From Flavobacteriaceae bacterium (GTDB lineage Bacteria; Bacteroidota; Bacteroidia; Flavobacteriales; Flavobacteriaceae): a stretch of DNA of 64,000 nt. Positions within the stretch are counted from its first letter, which is position 1. The number at the start of each line of letters is the position of its first letter. The translations under genes and the position numbers were made by a program. Below the pieces are notes generated by a model. It was not told where the DNA came from. It was given only the letters and a program-made list of their open reading frames with translations, and did no database searches. The DNA is taken from assembly GCA_030148025.1 (NCBI GenBank), contig JASBUG010000021.1:1-64000 (forward strand), written 5' to 3'. Below, piece by piece: positions 17,815 to 26,582 of the stretch.

Positions 17815-17852
17815 AAAGCACCACAATAACTTAGATAATTATTGGGTGCTTT
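17815..17852 (-). terminator. Terminator or attenuator hairpin between susD and the FG-GAP gene
   Basis: AAAGCACC + CAATAA (one bulged A) pairs with TTATTGGGTGCTTT around a 9-nt loop. On the minus strand the hairpin is followed by TTTTTT. Placed inside the susC-susD-FG-GAP run, it would lower expression of the third gene. Confidence 0.72.
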
Positions 17853-17880
17853 AATTTAATCATATATATGTTATTTAAGC

Positions 17881-19407
17881 TTAGTTAATATGCGGATTAT
17901 TTAATCTTTCATTCGCCGGAATTGGTAAGAACGCATCATCCTCAAAAGAGAAATTGCTAGCTCCAGGCTTTCCAGAATTTATAATCGCATCTGTCATAAC
18001 AGCGCTACCCCATCTTCTTAGATCGTAGAATCTTTGTCCTTCTAAAGCAAATTCAACAGCTCTTTCATGCATAATCTGCTGACGTATTCCTGCTTGTCCT
18101 GTGGCTGTAGTTGCAGGTAAAAATGCTCTTGCTCTAACTTCATTAATGTAAGGAATAGGGTCACCAGATCCTGATTCGTTTAAAGCTTCAGCATACATTA
18201 AAAGCACATCTGCATAACGCATAAGTGGTGTATTGATATCAGACCTCCAACTATTAGGATATAATTCATCTCGGTGTAAATATTTTTTCCAACCTGGCTT
18301 GTCATTTCCTACTCCAAACCAGTCTTCATAAGTCCATCCATATATATTAACATCATCATCGTTAAAGAACATTGTTCCATAACTACGATCGTCAAATTTA
18401 TTTAATCCTGATACTGTTCCTACTTCTGAAGAGATTCGTCCTTCAGATTTCATTTCAGAAAGTAACTTTTGAGTTGGTAACATTGCTTCCCAACCACCCA
18501 TTTCGCTTGCAGCAAAATTTGGTATTCCAGCATAAATTACATTACCTCCATTAACTTCATTAAATGTATAAGCAACTTCAAAAATTGTTTCAGTGTTAAG
18601 TACATTGGTTCCTTCGTTACTACCATCAAATAATGAGCTAAAATCGGCTACAAGATCGTATGCATTTAAATCTATAACATCTTTTAAACTAGTGGCTGCA
18701 CTAGTCCAATCTAATTGATTTAAGTGAGATTTTCCTAAGAATGCTAATGCTGCACCTTTGGTAGCTCTTCCACGATCTTCATCTCCATACGACACAGGTA
18801 GATCTGCTGCTGCTTCTGAGAAATCTCTTTCTATAGCGGCCCAGGCATCTTCTCTAGTAGATAATGGTTGTAATAGGTCTTCAGCTGATTGTGGTAAAAA
18901 ATCAAAAACAATAATTTGTTCCCAATTCATCAATAATCTAAAGTGGAAATAGCCTCTTAAAAACTTTGCTTCAGCAATAATTTGTCTTTTTGCATCGGCT
19001 GAAATTTGTTCTTCAGTCATATTCTCTACATTATGAATTACTGTATTGGCAGCAGAAATACCATTATAACTTCTATTCCAATAAGTTTCCATTCTTGTGT
19101 TATTATCTACAACATTATAATTAGAAAACGCATTTTGGTCTGGATAGTTTGCAACAACATCAGCTCCAGATTTTGTCATATCAGATCTAAAATTCTCTAC
19201 AACATAATTTACTTCTGTATGGCTCCAAGTACCTCCATTAAGTCTTTGATAAGCTGTAGTTAATGCTAAATTTGCATTGGTTTCACTTTCCCAATAATTG
19301 GAAGAATCTAAATCGTCTGGTGATGCTTTAACTAGATCATCTTCTTGACATCCTGTAAAGAATACCAGTGCGAAGATTGCCAGAACTCGAAATATTATAT
19401 TTTTCAT
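17881..19407 (-). CDS. SusD/RagB family outer-membrane lipoprotein
   Basis: A 508-residue SusD-like protein with a lipoprotein signal (FFTGC, Cys20). The N-terminal NYWESETNANLALTTAYQRL and TPR-like helices are followed by a variable binding region. The C-terminus is typical: PLMRYADVLLMYAEALNESG, INEVRARA, and EFALEGQRFYDLRRWG. SusD proteins cap the SusC transporter at the cell surface and bind the incoming glycan or peptide. It is encoded 11 bp after susC. The ligand cannot be told from sequence; context favours a galactose-containing or collagen-derived substrate. Confidence 0.93.
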   Translation of the reverse strand: MKNIIFRVLAIFALVFFTGCQEDDLVKASPDDLDSSNYWESETNANLALTTAYQRLNGGTWSHTEVNYVVENFRSDMTKSGADVVANYPDQNAFSNYNVVDNNTRMETYWNRSYNGISAANTVIHNVENMTEEQISADAKRQIIAEAKFLRGYFHFRLLMNWEQIIVFDFLPQSAEDLLQPLSTREDAWAAIERDFSEAAADLPVSYGDEDRGRATKGAALAFLGKSHLNQLDWTSAATSLKDVIDLNAYDLVADFSSLFDGSNEGTNVLNTETIFEVAYTFNEVNGGNVIYAGIPNFAASEMGGWEAMLPTQKLLSEMKSEGRISSEVGTVSGLNKFDDRSYGTMFFNDDDVNIYGWTYEDWFGVGNDKPGWKKYLHRDELYPNSWRSDINTPLMRYADVLLMYAEALNESGSGDPIPYINEVRARAFLPATTATGQAGIRQQIMHERAVEFALEGQRFYDLRRWGSAVMTDAIINSGKPGASNFSFEDDAFLPIPANERLNNPHIN

Positions 19408-19418
19408 CTCTTTATTTT

Positions 19419-22400
19419 TTAAAAATTAACTTGCACTCCGAATAATGAAGTTTTAATATTAGGATAGCTTTCAAAATCAGTTCCTGAATTTAAAGTTCCT
19501 CCTATTTCAGGATCAATACCAGAATAATCAGTAAATGTTAAAATATTCTGTAGGTTCATATATACTCTAACCTTTCCTAATTCTAGTTTATCAGTAATTT
19601 CCTTTGGTAAGGTATATCCTAATTGAACGTTCTTTAGTCTTAAGAAAGAGGCATTTTCTAAAAATCTAGTTGAATTTCTTGAACTGTTTTGGTTAGGGTC
19701 TCCTAATACTGCTCTAGGAATATTAGTATCAGTATTTGAAGGTGTCCATGAATCTAAACCAGATACTAAGTAATTTCTATAGTTATCGTTTGCTTCATAG
19801 TTTTGTCTAATAGTATTATAGGCCTTTTGACCAAAAGCACCATAAAACTGAACAAACGCATCAAAGCCTTTATAACTTCCAGATAAATTTAATCCCATAG
19901 TTACTTTAGGAATACCAGATCCTGAATATACTAGATCATCATCATTTAGCACACCATCACCATTAATATCCTTAAATCTAATATCTCCTGGTGCTGCAAG
20001 TGGTTGAATAAGGTCTCCTCCAACACTATGAGCATCTACTTCAGCTTGTGTTTGGAATATCCCATCTGTTTCATATAGCCAAAAACCACCTACCGGATAT
20101 CCTAATTTAGTAATATTGGCAGGACTACCATCTAAAGTAGTGGCTCCACCTGGATAAATATCTGTATCCTTATCTAACTTAACTACTTCATTTGTATTAT
20201 GAGCCAAAGTTAAACCTAGATCATACTGAAACTCTCCTGTATTTTTTCTATACTTTATTTCAAATTCTATACCTTGATTCTCAATATCACCACCATTAGT
20301 CCAAGGACTGTTAAATCCTGAAGAACCAGGAAGTGTGGTTCTAATAATCATGTCTTCAGTGTTTCTCTTGTAATAGTTTATAGATCCAGATAATCTGTTA
20401 CTAAATAATCCAAAATCAACACCAAAGTTCATGTTAATAGTTGTTTCCCATTGTAGTGATGGATTAGCAAAATCTCTAAACGTGTAACCTAAAGACTGTA
20501 ATTCATTGGTTCCAAAAGGATATCTATAGCCAAAAACTGAACTTACTGCATAATCATAGGCACCTAATCTTGATTCACTACCAAGACTACCCCAAGACGC
20601 TCTTAATTTTAAGAAATTAATTACCTCAACATCAAAAAAGTCTTCATTACTGATCTTCCATCCAGCCGCAAAAGACGGGAATACTCCATAACGGTTACCA
20701 GAACCAAATCTTGAAGATCCATCACGACGTACAGTAGCCTGGAATAAATAGCGGTCGTCAAAACTGTAATTTAAACGTCCATAGATAGAATGTCTTGCAG
20801 TTTCCCAACCAGATCCATAGCTGTTTCTTATACCATCTGCTCCAGAATCAAGTGTATTAAAAGCAGAATCTAAAAACCCAGTAGAAACTTCAGTCCCGTC
20901 ATCTAATACTTTTTTCCCTTCTACAGAGGCTCCTATCCAATCTAAAGAAATATCTTGTTTCGATAAACCAGCTAATAAACCAATTGTATGTTTCCCAAAG
21001 GTCTTATCATAATTAAGGAAGCCTTCAAAATTTGTTTGCAAATATTCACTTCTATATTCTTCTACATAATGGTATTCAACTTCTCTTTTATTTGATACTC
21101 GATGCGGCCTAACTCTTTCATAGGTGCTCACATTCGAATTCTCAATACCTGCTCTACCTGTTAATTTCAGACCTTCTATAATATCTAAAGTTCCAGTAAA
21201 GTTGGTAACAAGATTTTGCTCTTTACCTCTATTATCATTAAATGAATCTTCTCCTATTGGATTTGTGTGGTCTGGAACTCCATTAAAGTCATCATCAGAT
21301 ATATAACCAAATCCTGAAGCCCTAGACGGGTCTCTAACTGGCACTATAGGCATTAATTGATACGCTCTATTTAGATTACTTCCAAAAAGCTTATCATCTG
21401 TTTGCACATAATAAACATTGGCTCCTAATGACACTCTTCCTTTAGTTCCATTAACCTTAGCTCTTAATTGTTGTTTTTTTCTACTTTCATCTTTTAAAAT
21501 ACCATCTCTTTTATTTAACCCAGCAGAGACCATATAATTTAAATTTGTTGTTCCTCCTGTTACAGTAAGGTTATGATTTTGAATTGAACCATTACTAAAC
21601 AACTCGTCCATCCAATTAGTATCAGTTGTGAATGAGTCATTAATGTATGTAGGCGCAGAACCTGGCGAAGATGCTTCTATTTTTCTTGCCATTTCCAAAT
21701 ACTGAGATGTATTAGCAAAATCTAAAGTGTTGTTTATTTTATCTATACCGTAATATGAACTATATTGAATATTCATCTTACCATCTTTACCTCCAGATTT
21801 TGTAGTTACTAAGATTACCCCGTTAGCCGATAGCGATCCATAAATAGCTGCAGCTGCACCATCTTTTAAAACCTCTATACTTTCAATATCATCTGGATTC
21901 AACAGATCGAAGTTACCTTGAATACCATCAATAATAACTAATGGTGCGTTTCCTCCTATAGATCTAAAACCTCTAATATTAATAGCAGCTCCGGCACGAG
22001 GGTTTCCAGAACTTCTTCTTACTACTAATCCTGGTACCTGACCTTGCAGACCATCTACAGCTGTATTGGTTGCAAATTTCTGTAAATCTTCTCCTTTTAC
22101 AGAAGAAATTGCCCCTGTTAAATCAGATTTTTTCTGAGTACCATAACCAACTACAATAATTTCATCTAACCCTGCAGCATCTTCTTGCATGGTTACATCA
22201 ATTGTAGTTCGTCCTTCAACAGCTACTTCTTGTGTAGCATAACCTAGGTATCTAAATACCAAAACGGCATCAGACCCCGAAACAGTAATTGAATAATTAC
22301 CGTCAAAATCGGTTTGTGTTCCTGTTGTCTCATTACCCTTTACTGTCACAGTAGCTCCTGGTAGCGGTTGCCCTGAACCATCAGAAACTGTTCCGTTCAC

Positions 22401-22514
22401 TGTTGTGTTTTGCGCATATGAATTATTTACAAATCCAAACGACAAAAACACAAGTAGCATTAAAAACAGTACATTAATCGAGTAATGTTGATTTTTTGAT
22501 TGCTTTGTTTTCAT
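19419..22514 (-). CDS. SusC/RagA family TonB-dependent outer-membrane transporter
   Basis: A 1031-residue TonB-dependent receptor. It has a signal peptide (to about residue 35, NNSYAQN) and a carboxypeptidase-regulatory-like domain (about 37-112; GTVSDGSGQPLPGATVTVKG). A TonB-box-like DEIIVVGYGTQ and the plug domain come next (about 118-240, including IRGFRSIGGNAPLVIIDG). A long beta-barrel ends in LFGVQVNF with the usual terminal Phe. It moves oligomers across the outer membrane using TonB energy together with the SusD partner. It leads the minus-strand unit and is divergent from the GntR-LacI hybrid regulator across 171 bp. Confidence 0.95.
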   Translation of the reverse strand: MKTKQSKNQHYSINVLFLMLLVFLSFGFVNNSYAQNTTVNGTVSDGSGQPLPGATVTVKGNETTGTQTDFDGNYSITVSGSDAVLVFRYLGYATQEVAVEGRTTIDVTMQEDAAGLDEIIVVGYGTQKKSDLTGAISSVKGEDLQKFATNTAVDGLQGQVPGLVVRRSSGNPRAGAAINIRGFRSIGGNAPLVIIDGIQGNFDLLNPDDIESIEVLKDGAAAAIYGSLSANGVILVTTKSGGKDGKMNIQYSSYYGIDKINNTLDFANTSQYLEMARKIEASSPGSAPTYINDSFTTDTNWMDELFSNGSIQNHNLTVTGGTTNLNYMVSAGLNKRDGILKDESRKKQQLRAKVNGTKGRVSLGANVYYVQTDDKLFGSNLNRAYQLMPIVPVRDPSRASGFGYISDDDFNGVPDHTNPIGEDSFNDNRGKEQNLVTNFTGTLDIIEGLKLTGRAGIENSNVSTYERVRPHRVSNKREVEYHYVEEYRSEYLQTNFEGFLNYDKTFGKHTIGLLAGLSKQDISLDWIGASVEGKKVLDDGTEVSTGFLDSAFNTLDSGADGIRNSYGSGWETARHSIYGRLNYSFDDRYLFQATVRRDGSSRFGSGNRYGVFPSFAAGWKISNEDFFDVEVINFLKLRASWGSLGSESRLGAYDYAVSSVFGYRYPFGTNELQSLGYTFRDFANPSLQWETTINMNFGVDFGLFSNRLSGSINYYKRNTEDMIIRTTLPGSSGFNSPWTNGGDIENQGIEFEIKYRKNTGEFQYDLGLTLAHNTNEVVKLDKDTDIYPGGATTLDGSPANITKLGYPVGGFWLYETDGIFQTQAEVDAHSVGGDLIQPLAAPGDIRFKDINGDGVLNDDDLVYSGSGIPKVTMGLNLSGSYKGFDAFVQFYGAFGQKAYNTIRQNYEANDNYRNYLVSGLDSWTPSNTDTNIPRAVLGDPNQNSSRNSTRFLENASFLRLKNVQLGYTLPKEITDKLELGKVRVYMNLQNILTFTDYSGIDPEIGGTLNSGTDFESYPNIKTSLFGVQVNF

Positions 22515-22636
22515 ATTAAATTTAACATTAGTTACACCCTGATCAACAGAGCATTATACATAATAATCAGCCCATATTCAGTGCTGAAAAATCTTAACTT
22601 CGTCGCTAATGTAAATGAAAATCAATAAAATTACCA

Positions 22637-22652
22637 ACTAGTACCTACCAGT
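22637..22652 (+). promoter_or_regulatory. Imperfect dyad in the susC/regulator intergenic region, candidate operator
   Basis: ACTAGTA-CC-TACCAGT has arms matching at 6 of 7 positions. It touches the -33 element of the regulator promoter at 22653 and sits 123 bp upstream of susC, a good place for the divergent GntR-family regulator to bind. Confidence 0.45.
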
Positions 22653-22681
22653 TTGTTTTTGTTAAAACTTTTATATATTTG
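22653..22681 (+). promoter_or_regulatory. Promoter of the regulator gene
   Basis: TTG at 22653-22655, an 18-bp spacer, and TATATTTG at 22674-22681 match the flavobacterial consensus. Initiation should fall at about 22686-22688, on or next to the ATG, suggesting a leaderless or nearly leaderless mRNA. Confidence 0.6.
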
Positions 22682-22685
22682 TCTC

Positions 22686-23684
22686 ATGGGCATCGTAACA
22701 ATTCATGAAAATTTAGGAGTTCCTAAATACAAACAAATTATTGCTTCAATTGAAGATTCAGTTGTAAATGGAGAACTAAAAAGAGGAGATCGACTACCTT
22801 CTATTAACAGTATACGAAACCGATTCTCATTATCGCGAGATACGGTTTTAATTGCTTATAACGATCTAAAAGTTCGTGGAATAATTCAATCAATTCCGGG
22901 GAAAGGATATTATGTAAAAAGTGAGAACATCAATATCACACAAAAAATATTTCTTTTATTTGACGAATTAAATGCTTTTAAGGAAGATCTTTATAGTTCA
23001 TTCCTTAAAAATTTGAACAATAATATTGAAGTCGATATTTTCTTTCATCATTTTAACCAAGATGTTTTTAGCAAGCTAATCTATGATAACATTGGTAATT
23101 ATAATTCATATATCATTATGCCTGCAAACATTAGAGATGCCCACATTGCAATTGACCAATTACCTCAGGATAAAGTTTATATTCTTGACCAAACGTATGA
23201 TGAATTATTAAAATACCCTGCTATTTATCAAAATTTTGAAAAAGATATTTTCAATAGTTTAACCAAAGGCATACACCTTATAAAGAAATACAACAAATTA
23301 GTTCTTTTGTTTCCAGAGCATAAACAACCTATAGGTATGCTAAGAGGGTTTCAATTATTTTGTAAAATGAATGCTTTGAATTGTGAGGTCATTGACACTT
23401 TAGATTATCGAACCCCTGAAAAAGGAGAAGTATATTTAATTCCGGATGATCGCAACCTTATAGTCATCATTAAAAAACTAAAAGAACAAAATTTAAAAGT
23501 TTCAAAAGACATTGGTATTATTTCGTACAATGACACCTTATTGAAAGAAATTGTAGAAGATGGTATAACAACTATTTCTACCGATTTTAATGAAATGGGT
23601 GAACGTTTAGCTCAAATGGTCATGAACAAAGAATCCATACAAATTGAAAATAGAAATACCTTAATTTTACGAAACTCACTATAA
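22686..23684 (+). CDS. GntR-family regulator with LacI-type effector domain
   Basis: A 332-residue hybrid repressor. I chose ATG 22686; the TTG further 5' is the promoter -33 element. The GntR winged helix occupies about residues 10-78 (KYKQIIASIEDSVVNGELKR, LPSINSIRNRFSLSRDTV, IIQSIPGKGYYVKS). The rest resembles a periplasmic-binding/LacI sugar-binding domain, ending in the typical IGIISYNDTLLKEIVEDGIT and ERLAQMVMN. This architecture is known from arabinose-type repressors (AraR). It sits between susC and the catabolic genes and likely responds to a sugar or glycoside from the locus substrate; the inducer is unknown. Confidence 0.87.
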   Translation: MGIVTIHENLGVPKYKQIIASIEDSVVNGELKRGDRLPSINSIRNRFSLSRDTVLIAYNDLKVRGIIQSIPGKGYYVKSENINITQKIFLLFDELNAFKEDLYSSFLKNLNNNIEVDIFFHHFNQDVFSKLIYDNIGNYNSYIIMPANIRDAHIAIDQLPQDKVYILDQTYDELLKYPAIYQNFEKDIFNSLTKGIHLIKKYNKLVLLFPEHKQPIGMLRGFQLFCKMNALNCEVIDTLDYRTPEKGEVYLIPDDRNLIVIIKKLKEQNLKVSKDIGIISYNDTLLKEIVEDGITTISTDFNEMGERLAQMVMNKESIQIENRNTLILRNSL

Positions 23685-23704
23685 CATTAACCAAAACCAA
23701 CCCC

Positions 23705-24610
23705 TTGTTTAATATAATACACACACTACATAAAGACAGTAAGACCAACTTTATTACGTTGGAAGATGCCAGTTCTAGATCGTTCGCAAAAATCCTTTTG
23801 AATTTTGGAGGGAGTTTACAAGAACTCTCATTAAATAACAAAGAGATCATTAGAGATTTAAGCCCGCTAACATACGAAACTACATTTGCATCGGCTATTT
23901 TGTTTCCATTTTCAAACAGGATTAAAAACGGCACCTATACTTTTAAACAAAAGCATTACTCCTTAGATGTTAATTTAAAAGAGGAAAACAATGCCATACA
24001 TGGCCTTGTTTATAATAAAGAGTTTAAGCTCGAATCTCAAGAAGTCAATTCAAAATTTGCCAAGGTGACCTTAAGTTATGTAGAAAATCAAAGGGCAAAC
24101 GGATTCCCATACATTTATACCATTTTTTTAACGTATACGCTTACCAAAAACGATCTTAACTTAACAATTACAATAGAGAATAATGACGATGATGCATTTC
24201 CTTTTAATGTAGGTTGGCATCCTTATTTTAATAGTAGTGATTTATATAATAGCAGGCTTTCTCTGAGAAGTGACAAAAAGTTAAAATTTAACAAAGAAAT
24301 GATCCCTATTAAAATAGATGATATTGAACCTGTTACTGGTTTTCAAATAGGCGATCAAAAATTTGACGATTGTTTTATTTTAAGCAGTGATAATATCTCA
24401 TTCAAAACACCAAATTATGAGATAGACATAACGTCTTCATCTAAAGAAAATTACCTTCAGGTATTTACCCCTAAAAAAGCAAACACTATTGCTCTGGAGC
24501 CTATTACAGCACCAGGAAATAGTTTTAATAATAAACTTGGTTTACAAATCTTAAACCCTAATGAAACGCATAGTGTTTCATGGAAAATAAAACTTATTAC
24601 AAATGAATAG
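23705..24610 (+). CDS. Aldose 1-epimerase (GalM-like)
   Basis: A 301-residue aldose epimerase-family protein without a signal peptide, so cytoplasmic. Typical segments are FPFSNRIKNGTY, NAIHGLVYNKEF, FNVGWHPYFN and ALEPITAPGNSFNN; the conserved His residues and the late Glu correspond to the catalytic set of galactose mutarotases. There is no in-frame ATG near the start of similarity, so TTG 23705 is the probable start, which is unusual. It overlaps the GH63 gene by 8 bp. With galK and galT in the same run it would equilibrate beta-galactose to the alpha form used by galactokinase. Confidence 0.88.
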   Translation: MFNIIHTLHKDSKTNFITLEDASSRSFAKILLNFGGSLQELSLNNKEIIRDLSPLTYETTFASAILFPFSNRIKNGTYTFKQKHYSLDVNLKEENNAIHGLVYNKEFKLESQEVNSKFAKVTLSYVENQRANGFPYIYTIFLTYTLTKNDLNLTITIENNDDDAFPFNVGWHPYFNSSDLYNSRLSLRSDKKLKFNKEMIPIKIDDIEPVTGFQIGDQKFDDCFILSSDNISFKTPNYEIDITSSSKENYLQVFTPKKANTIALEPITAPGNSFNNKLGLQILNPNETHSVSWKIKLITNE

Positions 24611-26582
24611 ATCAATTAGTTTTTTAAGCGCCCTTATCTTACTCTTTATTGTTAGTTGTAAAAAAAACAATGATATAAAAGACACGCCTAACTATGAGTA
24701 TTTAACGTTTAGTAAAAACATTTTAAACTACAGTGTTGTTCCTGATAAAAGAAGAGACAAATCTGGTTTGATGTTCTCAGATCAAGGTGCTTGGTTTGCT
24801 TATAGCACCTCAGATAGCACAAAGCTTACAAGCTTTTCAGGTCCATTTTTACTTACGCAACAATGGGGAGTTTGGTCTAGTAAGGCATTAGCAAATTTAA
24901 CTATTGAAAACCAAAATTGGAGTACACCTGAAGTCTCTAATCATAATAGTCATCTTGAGCAGACATTTACAAATAATGATCTGGAATTAACTCAGCAACT
25001 TGTTTTTGTATCTGGACATACTGCTCTTATAAATACTAGTATAAAAAATAAAAGCGATGCTCCTCAAAAAGTATCTTATTCATGGAGCAATTTGCCTGTT
25101 CTGGCAGATTCTCTTTCATTTTCTATGGAAAATAAACTTGTAAAGATTTCATCACCAAAAACAGATGCTATTGGGTACTTATCTTTTCCAAATGAAGAAG
25201 CTGCTACAAATGAAGCAGGTTATTCTACATCATTGAAAACTGTTTCTATTGAGCCTAACGAATCTATTTCATTCGCAACATCTCAAACATTTATTTTTTC
25301 AGAATATTCATGGGCAGACGAACAGAAACTTTTATCTGAAATTGATTTCGATTCTGTTTTAAACGCTCGAAAAACAGAGAAAAACAATCAAATAAAATCA
25401 TTGGTTGAAAACCGAAAGACACAATTTCAAGATACAATGTATGCTGAAGTATTAGCAAAAGCAGCTCTTACTATGCAAAATAACTGGCGTATTCCTGCTG
25501 GCGAAATTGCTTTTGAAGGGATGTTTCCTAGTTATCATTACAGTGGATTCAATGGGTTTTGGTCTTGGGATACATGGAAGCAAGCTGTAGGTGTATCGTT
25601 TTACGATACGCGATTAGCAAAACAGCAAATGAAACAAATGTTTGAGTTTCAATATGACGATGGTTTTGTTGCCGATGTGGTTTACAGAACAGGAGGTCAT
25701 AATTTAAGAGATACTAAGCCACCTTTATCTGCTTGGGCAGTTGCCAAAATTTATGAAAAAGATAACGATCTAGAGTTTGTAAAATACATGTATCCAAAAC
25801 TTAAAAAGTATCATAATTGGTGGTATGCAAAAAGAGATCACGATCAAGATGGTATTTGTGAATACGGTTCAACAGATGGAAGTTTAATTGCTGCTAAATG
25901 GGAAAGTGGTATGGATAACGCCATTCGTTTTGACGATTCTAAAATTGTTAAAAATGGGGAAGGTGCTTTTTCATTAGATCAAGAGAGCGTAGACTTAAAC
26001 GCCTATTTATATGCTGAAAAATTATACTTAGCGCAATTATCTGAAGCCTTAAATAATGGAGATGCCGATACTTACAAAAAAGAAGCTGAAGCATTAAAAA
26101 GCACTATTCAAACTCAATTCTATGATGCTGAAGATGGTTGGTTCTATGACACAAATTTAGATGGAGATACTTTTATTAAAGGTGAAGGTAGTGAAGGCTG
26201 GACAGCACTTTGGGCAAAAGCTGCTACACAAGAACAAGCTGAAGCTGTAAAAGTAAGAATGATGAATCCTGATAAATTTTTAACTAAAGTACCTTTTCAA
26301 ACTATGAGTGCGGATCATGAAAAATTTGATCCATTAAGAGGTTATTGGCGAGGACCAAATTGGTTAGATCAAGCCTATTTTGGTGTAAAAGGATTACGTA
26401 ATTATGGGTTTAATGAAGAAGCTGATAAAGCTACAGTTCAAATTTTTAAAGGCGCCGAAGGATTATTAGAAAAAGGGAAAGCCATCAGAGAAAATTACCA
26501 CCCAATTTCAGGAAAAGGATTAAATGCTCGTAATTTTAGCTGGAGTGCAGCACATGTTATCATGCTGTTAATGAACGATTAA
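24603..26582 (+). CDS. GH63-type glycoside hydrolase (YgjK-like alpha-glucosidase), lipoprotein
   Basis: A 659-residue inverting glycosidase with a lipoprotein signal (LLFIVSC, Cys19). An N-terminal beta domain (about 25-270) precedes an (alpha/alpha)6 barrel. Motifs match the MGS/YgjK branch of GH63: FNGFWSWDTWKQ, KWESGMDNAIRF (probable acid, Asp near 435), RGYWRGPNWLDQAYF, and RENYHPISGKG (probable base, Glu near 630). From memory, E. coli YgjK accepts Glc-alpha-1,2-Gal, the disaccharide found on collagen hydroxylysine. The neighbours here are beta-galactosidases and a hydroxylysine-type kinase fusion. A related specificity such as mannosylglycerate or kojibiose hydrolysis is possible. Confidence 0.8.
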   Translation: MNRSISFLSALILLFIVSCKKNNDIKDTPNYEYLTFSKNILNYSVVPDKRRDKSGLMFSDQGAWFAYSTSDSTKLTSFSGPFLLTQQWGVWSSKALANLTIENQNWSTPEVSNHNSHLEQTFTNNDLELTQQLVFVSGHTALINTSIKNKSDAPQKVSYSWSNLPVLADSLSFSMENKLVKISSPKTDAIGYLSFPNEEAATNEAGYSTSLKTVSIEPNESISFATSQTFIFSEYSWADEQKLLSEIDFDSVLNARKTEKNNQIKSLVENRKTQFQDTMYAEVLAKAALTMQNNWRIPAGEIAFEGMFPSYHYSGFNGFWSWDTWKQAVGVSFYDTRLAKQQMKQMFEFQYDDGFVADVVYRTGGHNLRDTKPPLSAWAVAKIYEKDNDLEFVKYMYPKLKKYHNWWYAKRDHDQDGICEYGSTDGSLIAAKWESGMDNAIRFDDSKIVKNGEGAFSLDQESVDLNAYLYAEKLYLAQLSEALNNGDADTYKKEAEALKSTIQTQFYDAEDGWFYDTNLDGDTFIKGEGSEGWTALWAKAATQEQAEAVKVRMMNPDKFLTKVPFQTMSADHEKFDPLRGYWRGPNWLDQAYFGVKGLRNYGFNEEADKATVQIFKGAEGLLEKGKAIRENYHPISGKGLNARNFSWSAAHVIMLLMND

